Notes under the pieces: generated by a model | Databases searched by the model: none | Told to the model about the DNA's origin: nothing | Seen by the model: only the letters and a program-made list of their open reading frames with translations | Assembly: GCA_963969495.1 (NCBI GenBank) | Contig: OZ018321.1 | Coordinates: 109,194,833 to 109,258,832, forward strand | Length of the DNA: 64,000 nt | Direction: 5' to 3' | DNA from: Ceratothoa steindachneri | Lineage: Eukaryota > Arthropoda > Malacostraca > Isopoda > Cymothoidae | Made by a program: the position numbers and the translations under genes | In this document: piece after piece, positions 11,302-22,790 of the stretch | How positions within the stretch are numbered: the stretch's first letter is position 1 | Layout: each line of letters begins with the position of its first letter

Positions 11302-12556
11302 CGATGGGCGGTCAATAAGTTTTGCGAATCGGTAGGACAAACAGAGGAAGGGGAATGGCTGTTTGTGGGAGTGTTAGAACAAGTTATGACAAGTCAGGAC
11401 CTTTAACCAAACGCTCATGTCTCGTCTATTTAAGAAGCAGTAGCTGTTCGCAGATCGTCATTCACAATTTTTCAACAATGGAAAAGGTTGAGCACCACGC
11501 AGTGATCAAATTTTTGACCAAGGAAGGCAAAAAATGCAAAAGAGATCCATGAACGCATGGTTGCAGTGTACCCTGACACCGCCCCTTCCTATGCAACCAT
11601 TGCTCGCTGGAATAGGAAGTTCCGCCATGGTCATGAGTCCCTTGAAGATGACCCCCGTCCAGGACACCCGTCAGACGTGACCAACGAGGATCGACGGGTG
11701 AAGGTCGAAGAAATCGAGCGAGAACTTGGAATATCACATGGAAGTGTTATGAACATCATCCAAGACAATTTGGCCATGACCAAGGTCTCTGCCCGTTAGG
11801 TCCCTAGAAACCTCACGCCCCATGATCGACTTTAACGTCGTCAAAGTTCGGAGGAGCTGCTGCTCCTGTACAACCAAGACCCGGCAGGATTCGAGTCACG
11901 CATAGTGACAGGTGATGAAACGTGGGTCCATCACTGGGATCCCGAGACCAACCTCGGAAGCATGGCCTGGAAGCACAGGGTCTCTCCCTCCCCCATCAAA
12001 TTCCGGACCCATCCCTCAGCCTGGAAGATCATGGCCACCATCTTCTGGGATTCTGAGGGAGTGTTGATGGTAGACTATGCGCCTCGTGGAAGAACCAGCA
12101 CAGGCCAATATTACGCCAAAGAACTGGCTGGGTTGAAGAAGTTCATCCGTCAGAAGCGGCGTGTCAAGTTGACACGCGGTGTCCTGCTCCTTCACGACCA
12201 TGCCCCTGTCCACAAGGCAAGAGTTGCACAAGCTGCCCTGCGCGAGTGCGGATTCGAGGAGCTCAACAATCCTCCTACAGTCCAGGTCTGGCCCCTAGAG
12301 ACTACTTTTTATTCCGCCAGCTCAATACTGCGCTACGTGGCCGCCGGTTTGGGGACGATTAAGATGTCCAGTTTGCCGTCCAAGAGTGGATTGAACAGCA
12401 GTCGGGAGATTTCTGGTTGTCAAGAATTCGAAGCCTCAGGGACAAGTGGCGCAAGTGCATTGAAGTCGAGGATAGTTATATTGAAAAATAATAAAACACT
12501 TTTCCTTATATCTCATTTCCTTATATCCGAATTGCAAAACTTATTACTGCCCCTCG
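11302..12556 (+). mobile_element. Mariner (DD34D type) copy 2, near full length, 1255 bp
   Basis: Terminal repeats CGATGGGCGGTCAATAAG at the left and ...ACTGCCCCTCG at the right, flanked by TA (11300-11301 and 12557-12558). It retains the catalytic middle that copies 1 and 3 lack. Relative to copy 1 it has its own roughly 36-bp deletion after 'GACCAACGAGGA' (about 11690) and several small indels. Confidence 0.9.
11478..12493 (+). pseudogene. Mariner transposase, DD34D type (copy 2)
   Basis: Begins MEKVEHHAVIKFLTKEGK at 11478. A frameshift at about 11535 moves the reading to SYATIARWNRKFRHG and then EIERELGISHGSVMNII (second HTH). A stop near 11797 and a further shift follow. From 11905 the catalytic domain reads GDETWVHHWDPETN (first Asp), PSAWKIMATIFWDSEGVL and VLLLHDHAPVHKARVAQAAL (second Asp). 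A frameshift at about 12275 then removes the third Asp from this frame; the residues persist in the next frame. The protein binds the terminal repeats and cuts at TA sites in intact relatives. This copy is dead. Confidence 0.85.
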
Positions 12557-12700
12557 TATGTATCTATTGGTTGGGAGGAGAGAGATAAAAGCCACGATAA
12601 TATGTATATATACAGTTACATATGTAGGGGTGCGAAGATGTATCAGAGAAAAATTCCTTCTAAATCGAGAATATAAATAGCCCATTAAATTACCAACTCA
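12557..12700. other. No gene recognised
   Basis: Short AT-rich spacer after mariner copy 2. Nothing recognised. Confidence 0.3.
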
Positions 12701-12776
12701 GAACGGACTCGCCGTAGTGTGATGGCTAGAGTGCTGGCATTTGGTTTCAAAGTCCCGCGATCGAAATTCTCAAAGT
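12701..12776 (+). repeat. Possible tRNA-derived SINE head
   Basis: TAGTGTGATGGCTAGAGTG at about 12715 resembles a pol III A box. CCGCGATCGAAATTC about 40 bases further resembles a degenerate B box. This spacing fits a tRNA-related SINE promoter. No cloverleaf with a proper acceptor stem is evident, so it is not called as a tRNA gene. The A-rich, AAGAAA-rich sequence that follows could be its body. Confidence 0.4.
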
Positions 12777-12892
12777 CCACAATTTTTACGAAGAAAAATC
12801 ACGAAGAAAACGGAAATCAAGGAAAACGCTTTAAGGATAACTCAAGAAAGAAAAACGGAAGAAAACGACTTCAAGGGCTAACTCATCAAATC

Positions 12893-13035
12893 AACAAGAA
12901 ATCATCACGTCATCAAGAATCAAGGAGAAATCATCTCGTCATCAAGAATTAAGAAGAAATCATCACGTGATCAAGAATTAAGAAGAAATCATCACGTGAT
13001 CAAGAATTTGGAAGGAATCATCACATCAAGATAAA
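12893..13035 (+). repeat. Minisatellite, about 26-29-bp unit
   Basis: Four to five imperfect tandem units based on AGAAATCATCACGTGATC plus AAGAATTAAG. Units near 12898, 12928, 12955, 12984 and 13014 differ by point changes (CGTCATC versus CGTGATC). The two middle units are almost identical. The surrounding 12776-13235 region is composed of related AAGAA/TCAAG words. Confidence 0.75.
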
Positions 13036-14956
13036 TGCAAGTTAATATGAAGATACATCAAGAAAAGATAATCGAAGATCAAGAACTAACTCAGCCAAAT
13101 TAAAGAAGAAGGAATCTCAGCCAACAAGAATACCAAGAGTCAGATAAATGAAGACAATGTTTCAAGGGGCAACTTCACGACAAGAAGAAATAAATAGATT
13201 CGAATATAGAAATCTCAAGATGAAGTATAATATTGATAAATAAATAATGTTATAAGAAGCCCCCACCCCCACCCCTTCCATACATACACATATATCCTCT
13301 AATGTACGTACAAGTACGTTCGCTTCGTAAAAGTAATCCGTTGATTACGAAGTATAAAAGTGCGATTTTAATACAGGGGCCGATAGCGTTTAATGAGTTT
13401 ACCAAGTTTCAGTTCAAGAATATATTTAAAGAGTGAAAACCAAAAATATAATTTTAATAAGTCACTAGTTAACATATATATATATATATACATACGGGTA
13501 ATATAGGAAATGTAAATAAGGATAATACTGACAAACTATAGAAAATTGACAATCAGGTAACGTTAATTACTTGTTAATTAGCTTTTAAATGGGATACTAT
13601 AAATCAGTTATACAGAAGGAATATTTAAAAGTTGGAAAGCGGGTCGACTAACGGGAGATGCAATCGTTTTACCTTAAAGGGAGTCCTCGAGCAAGGGGAC
13701 TCCTTTAGCGAGTCGGCGCGGGGGAATGGAGACGGAAAATGGTCGTGATTCTCGGCCAAATATCCTGATGGTGACGAGAATGAAGGGAAGGGGGGGGGGG
13801 CGGCAGAAGACGAGTTCACGATCCTTCTTGAAGACGGACGAAGGCACCTCTGCTCCAGAGAAGTGCAACCTCCAAAAATCGAGACTCCGACGCGGCTCGG
13901 CGCGAAACGAAATCTTACACGGGAAACTGGAGATCGTCGAGAGGAGGGGGTTCTGATGAGACGAGAAGAATCCTGGTCAGTCTTTCGGGACGAAACGATT
14001 CGAGACTTTGCTCTGAACAGAGTAAGCCTTCACAAAAGAGATGGATCTGCCTGGTGAGATCCAACCTCGATGGGATACGCGAATATCAGGGACTTAGGGA
14101 AACAGATACACGATCTGAACCGAAAGCGACGGGTTGTCCAACTCAATCTGCTGATCTTTGAAAAACCCAGGGTATTTATATAACGGCCATTTTTATGGTG
14201 CTCTTTTGCTGCAAGGCACAGACGTCTGAAAGAAAACTTCCGGCGCCGAGAGGTATTAGTTTTTGTCATCCGACCCCTGTCTTAATCGTCTCCAACGATG
14301 TGGGCGGGAACTTTCCGCTATCCTTTTCCCGACTACGGAGATTAGCATTTCATCGGCGAGGTGAAAGCTTTTAGCGACCAGCTTAACTGATATTCAAATT
14401 CTTTCTTTTTTTATTTTTCTCTTTGAATACAGAGCTTTTTACTCCATGTAGAGTTAAAGTTAGAAGAGATAGGGAGGGAAGGAATTCGAGAAAAAAAAGA
14501 AGGGGGTATTCTTCTTGGGGTCCTCTTTTGCCTTACATGCCTCCATTCGAAAGAGGGTGTTTTTCCTGACACGAAGGGTAGGGAAAAAGGGCATCTCGAC
14601 CAAAACCCATCGATATTAAAATTTCAGCCGACACGGCGGCCATCAAGGTACAAACAGGATTTGCTCCGTTTGATCCCAGACGACGGATAAAACTTACACA
14701 TACATTTAGGTTAATGGGTAATAAATTATATAATTAAAATATATATAGTTTCATGTAAAAGCAATACCACAATTTAGAATAAGGAATCAATCAAGCGGAG
14801 GGACAATCCAGGAAATAATAAAAAAATCAATAATGACAACACATATATACAAGCTATACACTAAATACGGACGTACGCACACACGCACAAAAATAAAATG
14901 ACATGGGAGAGCAACGAACTCGAATATATACATGAACTTATAAGATGTATTGAGTT
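13036..14956. other. No gene recognised; possible 3' flank or LTR of gypsy element B
   Basis: 13600-14650 is richer in GC than its surroundings and holds overlapping short frames with no recognisable domain. On the minus strand a TATA-like TTATATAAATACCC occurs at about 14180-14165. It lies about 780 bp beyond the stop codon of gypsy element B, where a 3' LTR would be expected. No matching copy was found on the other side of the element, so an LTR is not established. A short (AT)n is at 13476-13490 and a C-run at 13261-13274. Confidence 0.3.
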
Positions 14957-15860
14957 CTACCTTGGGGGAGGAGGGTCATCTACTAGATTCCTACTAAGAC
15001 TGTCTTCCTCACACTTTTCACTACCGTTTAAATACAAAATTCGGAATTGATATTCCATTAATAGCAGACTCCAGCACATAAGCCTTCCAATTTGGCATTT
15101 GCAGTTTCTTAACTAGGCCAAAGGAGGGTGATCGGTTTGGTTTACGAACTCCTGGTTTATCAGATACATTTTAAATTTCCGGACACCAAAAACTATTGCC
15201 AGAGCCTCAAGTTCAATTATTGCATAGTTTGTTTCGCGCGGTAACAGCTTCCGGCTTGCATAAGCGATAGGATAGCTATTCCCATCTTCTTCGTACTGCA
15301 GCAACACGCAACCTATGCCATCGTTGCTGTCATCCGTACAGGATTCCAAACAATTTGTTCGGGTTCGGGAGCCGCAATATGGGGGCAGATATCAGCCTAT
15401 CCTTCATCTGCTGGAAGTGGGAAATTGCCTTGGGGCTCCAAACGAGGGAATCTGGGGAGTTTTTCTTAATGAGGGAGTTGAGGGGGGACGCTAAGGCGGC
15501 AAAGTTGGGGACGAAGCGCCGGTAGAAGGATGTTGAGCCCAAGAAGAAACGTAGCTGCTTCTTAGTACGTGGAAGGGGCATATCTGAAATGGCCCTGACC
15601 TTTTCTTGCTAGGGCGTTATTTGGTTTTCCCCAATTTGAAATCCAAGGTACTTGATAGTGTTGTAAGGAAACTGACACTTGGAAGGTCCCATGGTCATAC
15701 CATGCCCTCGGAGCCTATCACATAGGAAACGAAGGGAGATTAGATGTTCATCCCATGTGTGTGTAGCTACCTACACATTGTCAGAATAGAATGACACATT
15801 ATTCAGACCATCTAAGAACAAAAGTAGGCTCTGGTCTATCAACGGGATCGGTTCGGCATC
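14957..15860 (-). pseudogene. gypsy B RT (C-terminal half) and RNase H
   Basis: Minus-strand frames give VFDAEPIPLIDQSLLLFL, then a degenerate active-site region (FYSDN in place of a YxDD box). These are followed by THTWDEHLISLRFLCDRL, GPSKCQF and KYLGFQIGENQITP, then the connection QLRFFLGSTSFYRRFVPNFA. RNase H contains DDSNDGIGCVLLQYEEDGN, RKLLPRETNYAIIELEALAI and QTDHPPLA. Downstream, DSLSRNLVDDPPPPR and a stop end the pol frame. The catalytic YxDD is degraded and the palm is mostly deleted, so it is inactive. Confidence 0.8.
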
Positions 15861-16140
15861 GAAAACCTTCACGAAAAGGGGCCTTTCCATTGGGAAAGAA
15901 GTTTATTTGTCTCCGTGGGCAGGAGAAACAGGACCTCGTCACCGGGCTTGAACCGTCCTTCTTTTGACTTAATGTCAAAATAGGTCCTGTCATAGGAGCA
16001 GGGGATACATAGCGAGCGCGTAGGGGAGTAGTTAGGAACGGCGGTGGAGCAGAACAACAGTTCACCCTCAACGAGGTAAGAGACTTCCTTGTGACCACGA
16101 ACGGATTCACGCTCGTTGGTACTCGACTTTTTCCACAATG
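15861..16140 (-). pseudogene. gypsy B integrase C-terminal region
   Basis: GRFKPGDEVLFLLPTETNKL followed by LSQWKGPF is the DNA-binding C-terminal SH3-like region typical of gypsy integrases. It lies upstream of RT in the same transcription direction. The zinc finger and DDE core are not visible between it and the protease, which indicates a large internal deletion. Confidence 0.65.
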
Positions 16141-16289
16141 GTTATAGGGAAGGACACTCATTCTGGGCCTTTACAAAAGACTCGTTGTCCAGGTCTCGTA
16201 CTCGGGCGGAAAAGGATGTTCTAAAGTCACGGGGGGTGCCTCGTTCCTTATGGCTGGGCCCCTTGTTGGCGGGCTGAGCAACATGACTA

Positions 16290-16573
16290 GGGAAGAGCTG
16301 TGGGCTCTGGTGGACTAATATCTCGCAAAATTTAATAGGGGCTGCTACGGCGTCAGCCCAACCGGTGGAATATCGGCATCCTATAAAACAACGGACCTCT
16401 GAGAAGCGGTTGGCTCGTCCTAAGTAATCCTGGACTACTACAAATTTATCGTGGTCAGGGCTCACTGATGGGGCAGCAACTTTTCCGATACCACGATGCA
16501 CTGCATCCCGTATCTTTGAACAGGGTTGAAACCCGGCAACCATTAACCGAACCGGTCTCAAATTCGAACCCAC
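16290..16573 (-). pseudogene. gypsy B aspartic protease
   Basis: A DTGCS active-site loop can be read at about 16515-16500 in one frame. The adjoining frame gives DKFVVVQDYLGRANRFSEVR and then FIGCRYSTGWADAVAAPIKF, a conserved downstream segment of this protease family. One frameshift separates the two. Confidence 0.6.
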
Positions 16574-16639
16574 CGGGGGAGCTCTCGCTAAAGAAAAAAT
16601 TAACTTGAGGTCTCGGGGAATGGGGGGGGGGGCTATTCG

Positions 16640-17913
16640 CTGATGGGAAAGCAGGCGTTTCGGGGCGAGCAGACGGAGGAGAAAGAGAGGCGCTTACTTG
16701 GTGGATTTAGTGCCAGGAAGCCGAACGGAACTGAGAATTTTGGGGACAGTTTGTCCTCGCATGCCCGTGGGTTCCACAAGAAAAACAGACGAGGGGTCGT
16801 CTGGGGTAATCCGACGCAGGGGGATTAAAGACGGGTGGTTTAACATCCCTAAGTTCAGATGGGGGATGATATTTCGGTTTGGAGGAACCTGCGACCTTTA
16901 CAAATTTGGGAGCTTTCTCCGGGTGAAATTTAGGGAAGGTGCCTTTACTCTTGGGGGATGGAGGATGACTCTTCTTGGGATCTTTATGGTAAAGATTATT
17001 TTTGACCGCGTGCCAATCCGCTTCTTAGATGCATTCTTTGAAGGAAGCAACTCTTCGGTCCTTCACGAATGTACGGATTTCAGAGGGCAGCGTAGCCATC
17101 GATTGATCCCGCAAAATGAAGTCGAACAGAGACTCATAGTCGCCGTTTACCTGGGCGGAGCCCAACCAAAACTGCAGACTTCTTCTGAGGCTGAATCCGA
17201 ACTGGCGGTAAGTCTGGCCAGGTTGCAACCTTGCTTGACGAAACTTTGCCCTGTAGAAGTCCGGATTCATGTTGATCGCAGCCAAGAGTTCGGACTAAAG
17301 GGTCGAATAGTCGAAAGTAGCCTCGACGAGTAGCGAAATGAATATATCTCGCAGCTGCGTATTGAGGAGTGGCAAAAGTCGGGCGACTCCATCAATTTGG
17401 ATATCCCAGTGATTTACCTCAAAAATCTTTTCGAACTGAGTGGGGTAAGCACTGAAATCTTCAAGGCCTTAAATGCTGGGAGCTTTAAAGCGGAGATCCG
17501 GGGGGCTTCATTCCCAGAACTAACTGAGAGGGTTTCTAAGTTATTGATATTTAACTCCCTTTCATGGTGCCTCACCATTTCTCTTTCTTCAGATTTAGCC
17601 AATTTTTCTGCTCATCTTCATCTTCAGCTTCTCTTCTTCTTTGCTCAGCTTCAACTTCTCTTCTTCTCTCTTCAGCTTCAACTTCTATTCTTCTCTCTTC
17701 AGCTTCAGCTTCTCTACTTCTCTCTACAGCTTCAGCTTCTCTTCTTCTCTCTTCAGCTTCAGCTTCTCTTTTTCTCTCCTCAGCTTCAGCTTCTTTGATT
17801 TCTTTTTTCTCTGCTCTTTCGTTTCTCTCATAATCCTGAATATAGGCGACTAGCTCTTTATCGGAGAGACCAAGCAACTCACCCTGTTGCCTAAATCTCT
17901 CGAAGGACGTCAT
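16640..17913 (-). pseudogene. gypsy B gag: coiled coil, capsid-like domain, CCHC knuckle
   Basis: Starts MTSFERFRQQGELLGLSDKE at 17913. About seven 9-residue units (EAEAEERRR type) follow and form a charged coiled coil to residue 100 or so. The capsid-like region then includes SALKLPAFKALK and, after breaks, FYRAKFRQARLQPGQTYRQF at about 17260-17200. A retroviral zinc knuckle CFSCGTHGHARTNC (C-x2-C-x4-H-x4-C) lies at about 16790-16750. Gag would package element RNA. Stops at about 17570, 17410 and 17290 break the frame. Confidence 0.75.
17616..17800 (-). repeat. 27-bp coding minisatellite in gypsy B gag
   Basis: About seven imperfect 27-bp units (plus-strand theme CTTCAGCTTCAGCTTCTC) encode the nonapeptide repeat of the gag coiled coil. 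The array explains the many overlapping low-complexity frames on both strands here. Confidence 0.85.
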
Positions 17914-20178
17914 CTTGTTTCCTTACGCAAGCTTTAGCCACTCGACGCGTTCAAGCATCTTACGGCAAAGAAAATAGGGCTCTCGCAATAGTTCCCAAAT
18001 ATTCTAAGTAAAATCTTAATTCTTGTGAACACACACACGGGCCAAAGCAATAAATTATGAAAAATATACTAATTCCTATATGAGTACCTGATATAAGACC
18101 TCTTAATCCGGCACGGGGACTACAAGGAGGTTAGTTTGAAAGATTTTCTCCCAAAACACACACAAAAACAATGGCTTGTTACTAAATATGACCTCACGGG
18201 CACCACAAAAGACTGATTACTCAAAATAAATTAAAAACAATTAGAAAAAATTTATTTTCCTATCTTTAAATAAATTTGATCCAACTTGGTAAATTTTCTG
18301 TTAATTCAACTGTTTTAAATACTCCATCTATCGCAAACCTACTAATTAAAACAATTATATTCATTTTTACTCTTCGCATAGTCCCAAAGTCAAACGTTCC
18401 CTTTTTTCCTCTATGTTTTTACGGGCTTTACGAGTTATTAGTCCTGAATATATGGCTTCTGAATTCTCCAATATCTTTGAAATTGGCCATAAACTATCTT
18501 ACCCTTATCCCTTTCTCCTAAACTGTCTTTCTTCTGCAAAAAGGACGTTCTATAATACAGCTCCTGCTATCCCTTTTAATGTTAAATACATTTTGGTTTA
18601 CCCTTCTCTGTTTGTTTTATTGACCTTCCTCGTTGTCGAGGGTTTAGTGAGTGGGTAATCTCAGTCCCACTTCCTGGACATATATTTTATTACCGCACCA
18701 AGGTGAAGCGGAGGTGAAGCGTATCCAATACACCTACCTTAGCCACTTCCGGTGAATAAGAATAACCCCGGTGCGTACCCTTTTGATCAAAACTAAGATG
18801 ATGATCCCCTGAGTGTGTCCTCCACTCAGTATAAGGCAACCATGGGCGGGTCAGTGGAATAATAAGTTTTAAGCCGAGTGGATTGCTTAATAATTGCCAA
18901 GGGATCGTCCAAATTAGTTAAACACACATATACAAAAATAATCTTTGTGAGGGTATGGAACGTACACACTCAAATGCCACCAGGCGATCGTGGGAACGAA
19001 AGAGATTTGTCGTCTGAGTTGACCTTTGTCTCCTCTTCCCCTGCCTCCCCTGACATTCTATCGCTCTCTTCCACCTTTCCCCTGACCTAAGTCGTTATCT
19101 GCGCCCCCCCAACAGGCGATAGGAAGTCTGACGGAAGAAGGCCTATCTCACATAGAAGCCTAAATTCTATTTGCCTTCTTTATGATACCATTAGAGATTG
19201 TCCGGAAGGCACCGCGATAAGTGAATTGTCGTATAGGGAATCTCTCTTGATTTCACACAGTCCGTGGTATAAATAGCAAACCCGTTCATCCCTCAGCAGA
19301 AGTGTTCTGGACCTACTCGCGTAATCCTCACGTTGAGTGAGAGTCGTTGCCGTAACGTATCGACTGCCAACGCGCGCCCGCTGAGTCAACCTGGTCGCTG
19401 TCTCAAAGAGTTCCTGATGCAAATCTCGCCCCGCAGAGTCTGTGACTAGAAGAATACGCTCTGTTGCTCAGCGTAACTTGAGAAAGAAAAAGGAACATCC
19501 AAATAGTTACTGGAAGTAACTATTTGTTAGTGTCACATCCAGTTAGGAGTGAGCTAACCGGAACTGCAGTCAGCAGCCCCAAACCCGTCGTCTTATCCCC
19601 CCTCTCCCCGAGAACTCGTGTTAACGCCACGAACCACCCCGTCTGGACCTGAGTAGTCGTCTCTCCATCCAGCACAATTAATGGTAATCTGTAAACCCAA
19701 TATCCCTCTATTCTTAAATTTCCTATTTAATTAACAGTGATTGATACACACATTGAGTCATTATAAATCTAGGCGCTTAACGTCATTGTTATCCTCCCTT
19801 TATTAAGGACATTCAAGTGAGTCATTCCCTGATATTATTATTTATAATTGCTGTCAACCCAGATTAATCCATGTTTAATATTTAATCCTTATTTACCTAA
19901 ATGTCCGATTAACTATTGCTACTAATTATTATTTTTTCGTAAAGTAAAGTTTATTTTTGTACGTGTGTTTATTTGGTGGCTCCTCCTTTTTGACGTACCA
20001 TTGGCAAGACTTTAATTAAGAATCCCTTCGGCTAATTTATTCAACCTGTATTATGCACTCTTAGAATTTAACAATCACAAACCTCCCCCCAGTAACAAGT
20101 AGGACTTTTATAGTGAGAATCCTGGCCGTAGAACAACCCGCCTCTAACCAGCCTTCGCACGTTCAGTATGAATTAAAG
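17914..20178. other. No gene recognised; possible LTR-derived sequence
   Basis: On the minus strand this precedes the gag start of gypsy B and could contain its leader and 5' LTR, but no direct repeat with 13.6-14.9 kb was found. On the plus strand a promoter-like GTATAAATAGCAAAC occurs at about 19267, followed by a GC-richer stretch with no coding homology. Confidence 0.3.

Positions 20179-20242
<64 letters not shown>
20179..20242. repeat. (TA)n microsatellite
   Basis: About 32 uninterrupted TA units. Confidence 0.95.
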
Positions 20243-20244
<2 letters not shown>

Positions 20245-21340
20245 GATCGTAGATGAGTCATAGGGTCTCAATACCATTGACTTAAACAAAAGCGGTGTGT
20301 CCAGATCAAGGACTAGAATAATTATTGGACCGGACTATGAGCAATTCTACGACAATCTTTAATGTACATGAATTTGAAATAAGCACAGCGTATATAAATG
20401 TAAATAGGATTAATCTTGCACTGAATAAATAAGTCTACAAAACTGTCGTGGGGATTACTTGCAGATTACTGGGATGTTTGCGTCTTTATGACACCAGACA
20501 GAACGAAGGAAATATTGTTATTGAGTTAAACACTGAATTAAGTAAGCACTTCTAATATTCGAGGGTTCAGGCTCAGGATGAGAATTCTAGTACACAAATA
20601 AACTGGTGAAGCTAGGGTGGGGATAATTCAATTAACGATACCTTTGAGTTCGTAAGTATTTTTGAAGGGGGGGCGGTGAAGATCTTCCTCTGGTGACGAT
20701 GATCGCACCTAGTCCAGCCGTCCGAGGTTACCGAATGATAGGGTAATCCTAGACCGGTGATATACTGATCCTTTGCTGGATCACGAAGGTGAGCCAAGGG
20801 GTGACTCAATCAGACTTCTTCCTCGAAGTACCTGTCCGATTATTCGGCTCCTGGAGTGGGTAGCCAAAACCGATTACCTAGCTACGTCTAGGGTAATCCA
20901 CAGAGGGAGGTCCTGTGTAACCTCAGACTCTGAAGGGGGGCACCTACAAGTACCGTGACGGTAACAACCAATTCCCCGAGAAGTTCCTTCCTTGCAGCTG
21001 GCGAACGGTTTCTTATGTGGATCGGGTTTCACATAAACTTGACGTAGGTCCAAGGGCTTCTGCCTGATTCCAGGAAGAAATCTTCCTTTTATTCCTCCCA
21101 CGAGCAAAAATTGAGATAGCGAATCGAATTCTCGTAAAATCCGTATTGTCTCGCTAAAGACCTATTTTCATCTTTTGACCGACGATATTTCTTTGACGCC
21201 TTCAAGCCATCTCGGAGTTTATGGCGGTGCGAAAAAAGGTGACGGAGAATTCTAGGCCGACGAGAGGTGCATTTTAGGGATACGAGAGGGCGCGCAGCTT
21301 TGTGTCGGAGTGTTTCTGCGTACACTTATGTACGTGGTAT
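20243..21340. other. No gene recognised
   Basis: 20600-21320 is GC-richer than average, with several short frames on both strands that carry no recognisable motif. It may be LTR or UTR sequence of an unidentified element. Nothing further is supported. Confidence 0.3.
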
Positions 21341-21344
21341 TTAG

Positions 21345-22210
21345 ACTTCTACACTCGTCTTTTAAAAAACTTTAACATTTCAGTTGCTTTCAAATACGAG
21401 TCAACTAACAAGGATTCTAGTTCACATAATTATAATAATATTGTGGGAGTCTATTCGGTCGAAATTTCTGTTTGTCCAAGTGAATATTTTGGACAGACAG
21501 GAAAGCAATTATCTGTCCGTATTAATCAGTATAAATACAATGTTAGGAGAGCTGTAAATAATAGTGCGTTTTTTGTGCATATGTCCAAAGATAACCAATT
21601 AATTAATTGGAATTAAGCAAAATTTATTTTTCGCTCAAATGACTCAATTAAAAGAAGCCTTGTTGAATGTTCATCTATAAGCCAATTTAATAACTTTAAC
21701 ATTTCCCCTGGCCTTTTTAAAATTGATGTTGTTATGAAAAAACTCATTCTTTAAGAAATTCAGTATTTCTTTATTTTTTTTTTGGGGGGGGGGGGCAATT
21801 TTCATTTTTATGGAAATCCGATGTTTCAATTTAATTATTGCATTGATTTTGTATTAACATTATTTTATTTATCTTCCTCTCTCCTTGATCCCTCTTTCTT
21901 TCGTTTCAATTTACTTCTCATCTCTCTCTTAATCTACCTCTTTAGAATATCGTTTTATCCGTTGATCGTTTTAACCCTGTTGGCTCTGTTCTTGACTCTT
22001 TCTTGCCTCTCGGTTTGACCTTGCTAACTGTTATAGCTAAATCTTAATGTGAATTTACCCATCCCTCTCCTACTTCCTTATTGGTGATTTCTTGTCTTAG
22101 AGGCTGTCCTTTATCTTTGCTAGCTTATATATAGCATTATTATATTATTTTCTCTTGTAGTTATCCTTGAGAATGAACTGAATAAAGTTCGAAAGTACTT
22201 GGAAGCACCT
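21345..22210 (+). pseudogene. Penelope-like element family 2, GIY-YIG endonuclease and 3' end
   Basis: The plus-strand frame has FNISVAFKYEST, then VGVYSVEISVCPSEYFGQTG (GIY-YIG core), SVRINQYKYNVRRAVNNSAF and, after a TAA at 21614, NDSIKRSLVE and FNISPGLFKIDVV. The same domain order occurs in the minus-strand copy at 52.7-53.5 kb. The RT domain is absent: both copies begin at nearly the same point, as expected for 5'-truncated retroelement insertions. The 3' non-coding end runs to a conserved stem-loop and then (AT)n. Confidence 0.75.
22166..22202 (+). ncRNA. Hammerhead-like conserved stem-loop at Penelope 3' end
   Basis: CTTGAGAATGAAC, a loop, then GTTCGAAAGTACTTGG. GAAC/GTTC can pair as stem II and CGAAAG follows, a layout like the CUGANGA...GAAA core of hammerhead ribozymes known in Penelope elements. 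The first core strand is degenerate, so cleavage is not claimed. The same arrangement is at 52688-52727 (minus) and, in variant form, at 49992-50025 and 63695-63720. Confidence 0.4.
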
Positions 22211-22281
22211 TTTCATTTTTCCTTCGGGACATTGCATGCATTGCGAACCTCACGTGCTACTTTGCTTTGTGAGTTATTCCT

Positions 22282-22424
<143 letters not shown>

Positions 22425-22429
22425 GGATC

Positions 22430-22790
22430 TCCCCCCCCCAAAACGGGCCAGAAGTTTCGATAGGCGTCATTTCTTAATTTTCTGCAAGGATTGAATGAAA
22501 CTTTGGGGATAACTAGTTTATTGTGTTAAAAAACATCATATCAAAACATGAGAGTCTTTGGACTTTTCTTCTTTATTCTAGAACATGTGTTCGAGATGAA
22601 CTCCATTTAGTTAGCTCTGTGTATTTCTTAAGGTGCAACACAAAATTGTCCATGACGTCCTTACAAACCGACCGACTAATGGCTCTGATCTCCTCCCTGA
22701 TGGCTTCCTTGAGTAACATGATTGTCTTGGATCTCCCTGCGTACATTCTGTCTTTAAGGTAGCCCCAGAGAAAGAAATATGGAGACTATG
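22430..22790 (-). pseudogene. DD41D mariner-like transposase, 3' fragment
   Basis: The minus strand matches the last third of the element at 2105-3442: FFLWGYLKDRMYAGRSKTIM, then EAIREEIRAISRSVCK, a small insertion, and the 3' UTR through to the terminal CCCCCCCCCAAAACGGG. Sequence upstream of about 22790 is lost. Not functional. Confidence 0.8.

Larger units (their letters stand above)
14957..17913 (-). mobile_element. Ty3/gypsy element B with INT-before-RT order (Gmr1-like), internally deleted
   Basis: Minus-strand order from 17913 down: gag (17913-16640) with coiled coil, capsid-like region and zinc knuckle; protease (about 16570-16300); the integrase C-terminal basic region (about 16060-15870); the RT second half (15840-15600); RNase H (15580-15110); a stop at 14959-14957. 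Integrase sequence upstream of RT is the order described for Gmr1-like gypsy elements and differs from gypsy elements A and C here. The integrase core and RT N-terminus are deleted. LTRs were not identified. Confidence 0.75.

Noticed and set aside
12701..12776. A functional tRNA gene
   Set aside because: Promoter-box-like words are present, but I could not build an acceptor stem or an anticodon arm. A SINE is the better reading.
12893..13035. CRISPR array
   Set aside because: The repeats are directly tandem with no unique spacers and the context is eukaryotic transposon DNA.
13640..14650. 3' LTR of gypsy element B
   Set aside because: A TATA-like box and a suitable position exist, but no matching 5' copy was found upstream of gag, so it is listed only as a possibility.
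17397..17853. Plus-strand Ser/Phe/Leu-rich frames that look like membrane proteins
   Set aside because: They are antisense shadows of the gypsy B gag coiled-coil minisatellite, whose minus-strand frame joins recognisable gag sequence.
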